Made by a program: the position numbers and the translations under genes
Origin: Victivallales bacterium
Lineage (GTDB): Bacteria; Verrucomicrobiota; Lentisphaeria; Oligosphaerales; Oligosphaeraceae
DNA length: 11,293 nucleotides
Direction of reading: 5' to 3'
Assembly (NCBI GenBank): GCA_017458805.1
Contig: JAFTAC010000348.1
Location: forward strand, 1-11,293
Part shown: positions 1-6,295 of the stretch, piece after piece
Layout of the letters: every line of letters starts with the position of its first letter
Position numbering within the stretch: position 1 is the stretch's first letter
Notes under the pieces: model-generated
What the model saw: the letters and a program-made list of their open reading frames with translations, nothing else
Databases searched by the model: none
What the model was told of the DNA's origin: nothing

Positions 1-223
1 GTGCGCGGGACAGTGCCCGCGCATCTCCACACAGTGGAGTTCTGCGTCATGAGTGCGCGGCGCGTAGCCGCACACCCCCCAGCCGCCCCCCGAAGATGGG
101 GGCGGCCAACGGACGGGGGGAAAGCCCACCGCCCACCTGCCCGGGCTTGTGCGCGGGACAGTGCCCGCGCGTCGCCACACAGTGGTGTCCTGCGTCCTGA
201 GTGCGCGGCACGTAGCCGCGCAC
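1..223. repeat. Two GC-rich hairpin-bearing direct repeats (1-75 and 149-223)
   Basis: Bases 1-75 and 149-223 align without gaps and differ at 7 positions (68 of 75 identical). Each copy can fold into three consecutive hairpins. In copy 1 these are a 7-9 bp stem at 1-9/16-24 (GCGCGGG with CCCGCGC), a stem CTCCAC/GTGGAG at 25-30/34-39, and a stem at 53-61/67-75 (GTGCGCGGC type, 5-nt loop). Several differences keep pairing: T26-A38 becomes G-T in copy 2, and the imperfect pair at 56/72 becomes a full G-C pair. The spacer holds two more hairpins, 82-90/98-106 (GCCGCCCCC with GGGGGCGGC) and 122-127/143-148 (AAGCCC with GGGCTT). I see no convincing gene in 1-230. Copy 1 starts at the window edge, so the array may continue to the left. 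It directly follows the last gene of the operon and could also act in 3' end formation. Confidence 0.85.
201..223 (-). terminator. Possible 3' hairpin after the pilin gene
   Basis: On the minus strand, a perfect 9-bp stem (GTGCGCGGC with GCCGCGCAC, 5-nt loop TACGT) begins 7 nt after the stop codon of the pilin-like gene. No T-tract follows, so it is not a standard Rho-independent terminator. It may protect the 3' end or simply be the last hairpin of the repeat unit at 149-223. Termination is inferred from position only. Confidence 0.3.
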
Positions 224-230
224 AGCCCCA

Positions 231-434
231 TTACGGCACAGGCAAGGAGATGGCGACGAGGAGGCTCTGGAAGTAGGCGACGAGGGGCTTGCCGATGTCT
301 TCCGTATAGCCCCTGCCCGGCTCGAATACCTGCAGAAATATGCATACGAAGACGACACCGAAGCTCAGCATCACCACGTACTCCAGGGCGATGGAGCCCC
401 GGTCGCCTATTTGCGGTCGAACTTGTCTGTCCAT
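231..434 (-). CDS. flp: Flp-type (type IVb) prepilin-like protein
   Basis: This 67-residue protein fits a Flp pilin, the subunit polymerised by the Tad machine. It has a short basic leader ending at Gly13. Then comes SIALEY, which places Glu at mature position +5 and Tyr at +6, the G/XXXXEY processing motif of type IVb prepilins. A continuous hydrophobic stretch follows (about residues 20-37). The short tail (38-67) is typical of Flp subunits, which are usually 50-80 residues before processing. The predicted mature protein is 54 residues. The first ATG lies inside the end of the 791-residue FHA gene, giving a 28-nt overlap in another frame. No clear Shine-Dalgarno is visible, so translation is probably coupled. 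Being last in the operon is unusual, since flp is commonly first. A TadE-like minor pseudopilin is the main alternative. The prepilin peptidase needed for cleavage is not in the window. Confidence 0.75.
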   Translation of the reverse strand: MDRQVRPQIGDRGSIALEYVVMLSFGVVFVCIFLQVFEPGRGYTEDIGKPLVAYFQSLLVAISLPVP

Positions 435-2782
435 GGCTGTTTGATGAAGGGGTCGCCCGGGATGCCCAGCTCCAGAAGATCGCGTTCGGCGGCCAGCATC
501 TTCTCGGGGGAGACCTCGCCTGTCGTCGTGGCGGTGATATCGGCCAGCTTTTTGCGCAGCTCCTTGAAGGCCTTGGAGACCTCGTCGGCCAGCTTGCCGT
601 CAATGAAGGTGTGCCCTTTGGTCATCAAGACGCAAGCCATGCCGCCCGCCACGATGCCGCGACGCGAAGAACGGTTGTTCCTGAAAACTCCGTAGAGTTC
701 GCGAACATAGTCGTCGCGCTGCTTCAGGATGGCTTCCGCCTGCTCGACCAGCTCCTGTATCTGGTTGGCATGGGGGGAGGTTTTCAGCAGGAGCTCCATC
801 TGGGGCTTGAGCGGGGAGTGGGCGGGTGGACGGCAGAAGCCAAGGAAGCTCTCCAGGCTGCGGCAGAGGTCGGCTGCCAGGAAAACCACCGGCTTGAAGC
901 GTTCCTCCAGGACTGTCGTGTCAAACTCGGCGTCCAGGGAACGCAGATACTCGAAGAAGACATAGATGCCGAGGCACTTGTCATACTGGCTACGGGCCTG
1001 CTTGTCCGAATAGGAGGGCATGCGGCCTGCCAGGCAGTCGAACGCAAGAACTTGCGATGAGGTCTCATCGGCGAAAAGCTCCTTGAGCATAGGGGACTTG
1101 CCCTTTGGAAAGTCCCTGTCGAACCTCTTGCGGTAGTTCTCCATATTGCGGCGAATGTTGATCAAGTTCTTGTTGGCATTCTCCATGTCGGCGCGACGCG
1201 CCGAGAGGGTCGTGGCGACAACACAGGCATCGTGGCCTGGCAGGGGAAGCGCCGGCTGGAACTTGTCAAACTCCATCTTCGCAAGAGCCCTGTAGTTGTC
1301 CATCAGCACGGCATAGCTTTTCTGAAGCATCGCCATCGGCTCCAGATAGCCATCGCACTGCCGCTGCACCAGCTTCGAGGCAGGGCGACCCGCCTTCGTC
1401 CTGGCCGCCTGGTGCTCGTCGCACTCGCGGGACATCTTCTGGATGCGCTCGACAATCTCGTCGCTCTGCGCCACATCCTTGTAGTCCAGAAGCAGCTTCT
1501 GCAAGGTGGCCGAGGTCTCCAGGGTCTCTTTCAGCTCGCGCAGCGTGTCCTCGGCGCGTGCCTGGAGCTTTGCGCGGAAGGAAAGCGGCTCCTGGGCGCA
1601 CTTGCGCACAATGGCCTCCAGCTTGCCAAGCTGCTCGCGCAGGTACTTCTCCTCGGAGACGGAGTTTTTCAGCGCCTCCTCGCAACTGCGCGTATAGACC
1701 AGCAGGCTGTTGGTCTCCTGCGCCTGCTTCATCTGCGCAAGCCCCTCCGCGGGGTTCCAGCTCCAGCACTCGATGTCGTTGGCGGCTAGCTTCGCGCAAA
1801 GGAGATAAAAATTGCCTTTGTCTGTCTCATTGGCAACGCCCTGCTGCATCTGCCGCCAGTTGTCGCGTGTCTCCTGCCAGAGGGCAAGCTTCCGTCCCAA
1901 GTCGGTGCGCTGCATCTTGTCAACCTCCGCGCCACGTGCCTCACTGGCCTGCTTCAGCAGCTGGCCGGCCTGTGCAAACTGCTCGTGCGCGGCAAGCAGC
2001 TCGGCGCGGAGGCGAAGCGTCTTGGCGTTTGGCATGATGGTCTGGAAGCCGAAATAGCCGCCCAGCACCAGTCCCAGCGTTGCAACGATGGCGCACAATT
2101 TCAAAACAAAGTGGGAGCGCACATGCACCACATTCTTGTCCCAGTACTTGAACTTGATGTAGGCGATGCCAATGATGTCGCCGTCCTTCAGCATCACCCC
2201 AGTTGTCCCCTGGACTTTTCTCCCATTGAGGGTGGTGCCGTTCTTGCTCTTGTTGTCATAAATCCGCCAGCACCCCTCTTTCTCCTCAAAACGGATTTCC
2301 GCATGAATACTGGAAATCAAGGGGTCGTTGATGAGACATTGGCACTCTTTGATTTTCCCCATCTTGAAGGGTGTTTCCTTAATCTGGTAGATTGTCCCCT
2401 TGGCCTCGCCGGTCAGTTGCTCCAACTGGTTGAAGAAAAGCCGCCCCGACTTGTTGGCATCGTCCAGACACTCCTCGACAACCAGCTTGGAGTCGCCCAG
2501 GCCGCAGATGTCGCCAATCTGCAGGCGGCGTTCCTTGACCTTCTTTCCCAGGTAGAAGATATCCTCGCGCTTCTCGCAGTCCGAGAGAACCAGACTCCCC
2601 CGCTGCCTGCGCAGGACGGCATGATGGCGATGGGCTTTCGTGTCCTGCGGGGAGAGCTTCCAGGCATTGTCCTCCTCACGCCCGATGGTTATGTCGGACT
2701 TGATATCCTTCTCATCGATTTCATAGAGCGTCCGCCCGTCAAACTCCAGGCGGATATGCATTTTGCGCGAGCCGAACTTCAT
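407..2782 (-). CDS. Large membrane protein with two N-terminal FHA domains
   Basis: This 791-residue protein has no recognised function. FHA domain 1 (about 8-105) keeps Gly34-Arg35, but the usual Ser of the S-R-x-H motif appears to be His51 (residues 50-54 read AHRHH) and the N-G pair is missing, so it looks degenerate. FHA domain 2 (about 130-215) has Gly142-Lys143 in place of Gly-Arg, S157-S-I-H160, and intact N181-G-T and N186-G motifs, so it may still bind phosphothreonine. One membrane segment follows (about 225-247). The remaining 540 residues are rich in Glu, Lys, Leu, Ala and Gln, look helical and partly coiled-coil, and match no family I can name. The start overlaps the stop of the upstream FHA gene as ATGA, with AGGAGG 11 nt upstream. 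The C-terminal part should be periplasmic, with the FHA domains cytoplasmic. A scaffold or regulator of the Tad machine is inferred from context only. Confidence 0.85.
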   Translation of the reverse strand: MKFGSRKMHIRLEFDGRTLYEIDEKDIKSDITIGREEDNAWKLSPQDTKAHRHHAVLRRQRGSLVLSDCEKREDIFYLGKKVKERRLQIGDICGLGDSKLVVEECLDDANKSGRLFFNQLEQLTGEAKGTIYQIKETPFKMGKIKECQCLINDPLISSIHAEIRFEEKEGCWRIYDNKSKNGTTLNGRKVQGTTGVMLKDGDIIGIAYIKFKYWDKNVVHVRSHFVLKLCAIVATLGLVLGGYFGFQTIMPNAKTLRLRAELLAAHEQFAQAGQLLKQASEARGAEVDKMQRTDLGRKLALWQETRDNWRQMQQGVANETDKGNFYLLCAKLAANDIECWSWNPAEGLAQMKQAQETNSLLVYTRSCEEALKNSVSEEKYLREQLGKLEAIVRKCAQEPLSFRAKLQARAEDTLRELKETLETSATLQKLLLDYKDVAQSDEIVERIQKMSRECDEHQAARTKAGRPASKLVQRQCDGYLEPMAMLQKSYAVLMDNYRALAKMEFDKFQPALPLPGHDACVVATTLSARRADMENANKNLINIRRNMENYRKRFDRDFPKGKSPMLKELFADETSSQVLAFDCLAGRMPSYSDKQARSQYDKCLGIYVFFEYLRSLDAEFDTTVLEERFKPVVFLAADLCRSLESFLGFCRPPAHSPLKPQMELLLKTSPHANQIQELVEQAEAILKQRDDYVRELYGVFRNNRSSRRGIVAGGMACVLMTKGHTFIDGKLADEVSKAFKELRKKLADITATTTGEVSPEKMLAAERDLLELGIPGDPFIKQPWTDKFDRK

Positions 2783-4509
2783 TGCCAGTTTTTCCTCCTG
2801 ATGTAGTCGTAGCGGTAGTCATCCTCCTGGAATTCGGAGGAGAAGATGGATTCGCATATAGACTGGATGGAGCGCATGGTCTCCTTGTTCTCGCTTTTCT
2901 TTGCGTACTGGTAGGCGAGCTTCTGGGTGTTGTACCAGCTGGCCTGGGCGGTGCGCAACTGCTTCAGCAGATCAAGGGCCTTTGCCTGGGCCTCCGTATT
3001 GTCCTGCAAGGCAGCCTTCACCAAGGCACTTTTGGTCAGATAATGGATTTTCTCCCAGAAGGCAGGGGCCTCGCGGCGCAGATAGCGCCCGGCCTCCTCC
3101 AGGTCCTCCTCGATGGAGGCGCCTTCGCGAAGGCGGCTGGTCCCGTCCCACCACTCCGGAGTCAAGCGTATTGCGTAGAGAATAAAGTTCGTGCAGAGCC
3201 GTTCCCGCAGCAGAGGCTCGGCCCGCCACTGCTCCGCCAGGGGTACCTCCACCATGGTCAGGTGGACATTCTCCCCATGGCGCAAATAGCCTAAATAGCC
3301 GAAGAAGTCATCGTTCCCCACGCGCCTGGTATAGCTCTCCACGGTAACAGGGACACCTGCCCCTTCGGAGACACTGATGAACTCCACTCGCCCCGTTCCG
3401 TTGAAGTTCATGTCGGGGTTCTTTTGCCTCATGCTGGCCAGCCACCCCGCAAAGGACTGGCTGCGGTCCAGCTTCAGCTCATCCTTGCTCTTCCAGGTGG
3501 AAATCACAACGTGAAGCAGCACATCTCGCAGCTTTCCAATGCGGGTATAGACTTCTGCATTGCCACCCTCATTCTGTATCTTCATACCCCCAACCTTGGG
3601 AACAAGGGACGCCAGATAGGGCGCGGTCTGCACCACCTGCGCGAGTTCGTCTCCATTCGCATCCGTTGGCCAGGTGACAATCTCCTCACGCGCAGGGCGC
3701 AACGTCATATACATCGTCACCATCAAGGCAAAGAAGAGGGCTGCACCGACAACCCACAGCAGCAGACGCCTCCGCTCCTTCGCACTATACTCATTCTCAA
3801 TGCGCTTCATCTCCTCGGGACTTACCCCAATCGTCCCCGTCGCCTCCGTTTTTCCGGCATTCCGGACAGGATTGGAAGCGGCACGCGGAACAGCAGATAC
3901 GTTCGGCATTTGATTGACCGCCGCCGACTGTGCAGGCATCTGCAGGACTGCCGGCTGGGCTGGTGCCTTCGGCAAGTTGAATGAAGCTTTCGCGTTCGGT
4001 GATACAGGACTGTTTTCCGTCACAGCCGAGCTCGATGGGGCGCCCGCCCCCGCTTGCACGGCGTTCGGCACGGCGGCTGGGGAATTGATTGTCTTCGCGT
4101 TTGACGAGACAGCTGCTGCGGGCGCGCTGCTCTGCGCAGACGCTCCGCCCTGCATGGCCGCGTTTGAGGCAGGCGCATTGTTCATGGCAGGCGCATCTGC
4201 CAGGCTTATAAGCGTGAACTGCACATCACGCCCCAGCTTGATGACGTTGCCAGGCGCGAGTTCGACCGAATCGTTCATGTTGTAGCCGTACCCGTCAACG
4301 CTTGTGTTGCGATGGGAGCTGAACACCTCCAGGACGATGCTGGTGCCAAAGCCGTTGGTTGTGATGGAGACATGGCGCGATGAGACATCGCCTTCATCCA
4401 AGACCACCTGCATGGAACTGGAGCGCCCGATGGTCAGCGCACAGTCGGGTTTCAATTCAAAGGTCTGCCCGCTGCGGCTGCCTGTAATGAATTTAATTGC
4501 GTACTTCAT
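2779..4509 (-). CDS. FHA-domain single-pass membrane protein
   Basis: This 576-residue protein begins with an FHA domain (about 1-103): Gly28-Arg29, S43-S-R-H46, and N68-T with D72-G73 in the last loop. FHA domains bind phosphothreonine peptides. A long linker rich in Ala, Pro, Ser and Asn follows (about 105-225). Then comes a basic cluster (ERRR) before a membrane segment at about 249-268, which points to a cytoplasmic N-terminus and a periplasmic C-terminal region of about 300 residues. I do not recognise that C-terminal region. It has a mixed alpha/beta middle and a helical end (about 490-560). The domain shares DCALTIGR with the FHA domain of the CpaF-like ATPase in this operon. The gene starts 5 bp after the tadC stop with no visible Shine-Dalgarno, suggesting translational coupling, and its stop overlaps the next start. 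The role is unknown; a Tad accessory part is inferred. Confidence 0.85.
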   Translation of the reverse strand: MKYAIKFITGSRSGQTFELKPDCALTIGRSSSMQVVLDEGDVSSRHVSITTNGFGTSIVLEVFSSHRNTSVDGYGYNMNDSVELAPGNVIKLGRDVQFTLISLADAPAMNNAPASNAAMQGGASAQSSAPAAAVSSNAKTINSPAAVPNAVQAGAGAPSSSAVTENSPVSPNAKASFNLPKAPAQPAVLQMPAQSAAVNQMPNVSAVPRAASNPVRNAGKTEATGTIGVSPEEMKRIENEYSAKERRRLLLWVVGAALFFALMVTMYMTLRPAREEIVTWPTDANGDELAQVVQTAPYLASLVPKVGGMKIQNEGGNAEVYTRIGKLRDVLLHVVISTWKSKDELKLDRSQSFAGWLASMRQKNPDMNFNGTGRVEFISVSEGAGVPVTVESYTRRVGNDDFFGYLGYLRHGENVHLTMVEVPLAEQWRAEPLLRERLCTNFILYAIRLTPEWWDGTSRLREGASIEEDLEEAGRYLRREAPAFWEKIHYLTKSALVKAALQDNTEAQAKALDLLKQLRTAQASWYNTQKLAYQYAKKSENKETMRSIQSICESIFSSEFQEDDYRYDYIRRKNWQ

Positions 4510-4514
4510 GGTAA

Positions 4515-5411
4515 TCAGATTTTGGCTAGGCCGCTGGCGAAGACCCTAATCAGAATTGGGGTGCCGATGATAAGAAACATCGCCGGCATGATAAAGACGG
4601 CAATGGGGAAAATCATGGAAGAGGCGGCCCGCGCCGCCTTCTGCTCGGCCAGGTTGAAGCGCACACGGCGCATCTCCTGCGCCTGGATACGCATGGTGTT
4701 CACCAGCGAGGCACCGACCTCCATGCCATGCACCACGGCGTCGCAGAAGGCGACGAATGCATCGGCCTGAACACGACGCCCCATGGCAGCCATGGCCTCC
4801 ATTCGGTTGTCGCCAAGCTCCATGCTCCGCAGGACGATGCCGAACTCCACCGCCAGGGGGGAGCCTGTTTTGTCCTTCTGGACATAATAGCGCACCGCCG
4901 CGACGAAATCGACGCCAGCGCGCATGGCAGAGGCAATGAGGTCGATGGCAAAGGGAAGGTCCTTCAAAATCAGCCACTGGCGTCTTTCGCCCAACGTGGT
5001 GATGGCATTGACTGGATAGAGCCAGCCAAAGCCCCCGCCAGCAAATCCCGCCAGCAGCACCAAGACAGGATGGCGCGTGAAGCATAGCGCCAACAGGGCC
5101 ACGATGAGGCTCCCAGCCACCATATAGACCACCTCTGCCGCAAAAATGGCATTGACAGGCACATTGAGCCCCGCGATGACCAGCTTGTTCTCTATAATTG
5201 CACGCCGCTGCGGAAAGTAATTGTTGTTGAAGGAACCCGCGCTTTCGGCAAATGTTTCAGCCAGCCCCCAGACCAGCCGCAGCCCGCCTGGCAGCTCGCT
5301 GTCCCCTTTCTTGCGAACGACACTACGAGGCCGGTTCACCATGGCCGAACTGACCACATACCCAATAAGACCTATTACTATCGCAAGGACTGAAACCGTG
5401 ACTGAATCCAT
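4515..5411 (-). CDS. tadC: TadC-like inner-membrane platform protein
   Basis: This 298-residue protein has the layout of TadC, a GspF/T2SSF-family protein that forms the inner-membrane platform of the Tad pilus with TadB. It has an N-terminal membrane segment (about 4-23), two further hydrophobic segments (about 88-111 and 115-135), a cytoplasmic T2SSF domain (about 150-260) and a C-terminal hydrophobic pair (about 266-292). The region around LPFAIDLIASAMRAG (152-166) and the basic N-L-A-E-Q-K-A-A-R-A segment before the last membrane stretch (253-262) are typical of TadC. It follows tadB by 14 bp and has AGGGG about 7 nt before the ATG. Length is normal for the family. Because TadB and TadC are paralogues, the assignment rests on order and on the last motif. 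Confidence 0.9.
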   Translation of the reverse strand: MDSVTVSVLAIVIGLIGYVVSSAMVNRPRSVVRKKGDSELPGGLRLVWGLAETFAESAGSFNNNYFPQRRAIIENKLVIAGLNVPVNAIFAAEVVYMVAGSLIVALLALCFTRHPVLVLLAGFAGGGFGWLYPVNAITTLGERRQWLILKDLPFAIDLIASAMRAGVDFVAAVRYYVQKDKTGSPLAVEFGIVLRSMELGDNRMEAMAAMGRRVQADAFVAFCDAVVHGMEVGASLVNTMRIQAQEMRRVRFNLAEQKAARAASSMIFPIAVFIMPAMFLIIGTPILIRVFASGLAKI

Positions 5412-5425
5412 TTCACACCCCTATA

Positions 5426-6286
5426 TTACACTTCAATGGTTATCAGCTTTTTCAGCACAAAGTATCCGATGCTGACCAGAATGGTGGCGCCCCCCACCGC
5501 CAGCCAGCCGTACCCCGTGGTTACCACGGGGCGCATCAGGTTGGGGTCAACCAAATAGAGCACGATGAAGCTGGCCAACGGGGCGCAGGATATTGCCAGT
5601 GCCTCGAAGCGCCCCTGGGCAGTCATGTTCTTCAGCCGCCCCTGAAACTCCATGCGCGCCCGTATGACCGCCACAATCTCCTCCAGAACCTCGCTCAGGC
5701 TCCCGCCAGTCCGCACGGAAAGCGCAATGGCCGTGGAGAGTATCTGGATGTCCTCAAAGGGCATCCGCTCGTAAAGATGCTCAAATGCATCGGGCAAATC
5801 AACTCCCAGCCGGTTCTCCTGCAACAGGATTTCCAGCTCCTCCTGCATAGGACCGCCAATCCGGCGCGAAATGGAGGCCAGCGCCTGCCCCAGAGCAAGA
5901 CCTGACTTCAAGGAGCTTGACAGCCCCATGGCAAAGTCCAGTATCTTGCCCTCGAAGGCCTCGTTGCGCTTCTGCAATTTCCGCCGGTAGTAGAGATAGA
6001 TAAGCTCCCAGAAGAGGATTCCGAACGCGGTGGCCACAGGCACGCCGATGGCCATCTTCCCCACACCGAACATCAGTTGGATGATGAACGCAACGCAGGC
6101 AGCCGACATCGCCCCAAATACCCGCTTCAGCACCAGCTTTCGCGGCTCCACAAAACGCCGAAGTTCCTCATAGCGTGGATTGCTCTGAAGCTCAAGCGCC
6201 TCCAGTAGATAACGCACAATTATGTCCAGCGCCAGAAACGCAAAAAGACTGGCCGTTGCAAAGATGAATAGATAGTTCAGCTTCAT
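5426..6286 (-). CDS. tadB: TadB-like inner-membrane platform protein
   Basis: This 286-residue protein belongs to the GspF/T2SSF platform family and is most like TadB. TadB works with TadC in the inner membrane, where it contacts the CpaF/TadA ATPase during pilus assembly. Hydrophobic segments lie at about 4-24, 56-74, 78-97, 228-246 and 259-278. The cytoplasmic T2SSF domain covers about 115-225, with the helical motif DFAMGLSSSLKSGLALGQAL (117-136) and a second half around ALSVRTGGSLSEVLEEI (188-204), both characteristic. It starts 9 bp after the stop of the ATPase gene. The Shine-Dalgarno is weak, so translation is probably coupled. Nothing is missing compared with family members. Confidence 0.9.
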   Translation of the reverse strand: MKLNYLFIFATASLFAFLALDIIVRYLLEALELQSNPRYEELRRFVEPRKLVLKRVFGAMSAACVAFIIQLMFGVGKMAIGVPVATAFGILFWELIYLYYRRKLQKRNEAFEGKILDFAMGLSSSLKSGLALGQALASISRRIGGPMQEELEILLQENRLGVDLPDAFEHLYERMPFEDIQILSTAIALSVRTGGSLSEVLEEIVAVIRARMEFQGRLKNMTAQGRFEALAISCAPLASFIVLYLVDPNLMRPVVTTGYGWLAVGGATILVSIGYFVLKKLITIEV

Positions 6287-6295
6287 ACGCGTATC

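Noticed and set aside
1..223. CRISPR array
   Set aside because: There are only two units, they are 75 bp long and differ from each other, and the spacer is itself self-complementary. No cas gene is present.
47..358. Open frame of 103 codons on the minus strand overlapping the pilin gene
   Set aside because: It is out of frame with the pilin-like gene, most of it lies in the hairpin repeats, and the translation has no recognisable features.
149..1060. Open frame of 303 codons on the plus strand
   Set aside because: It runs through the hairpin repeats and opposite the pilin and FHA genes. The translation is Arg/Ala-rich at the start and has no recognisable domain.
1985..2806. Open frame of 273 codons on the plus strand
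   Set aside because: It is antisense to the two FHA domains and membrane segment of the 791-residue protein, whose motifs prove the minus-strand frame.
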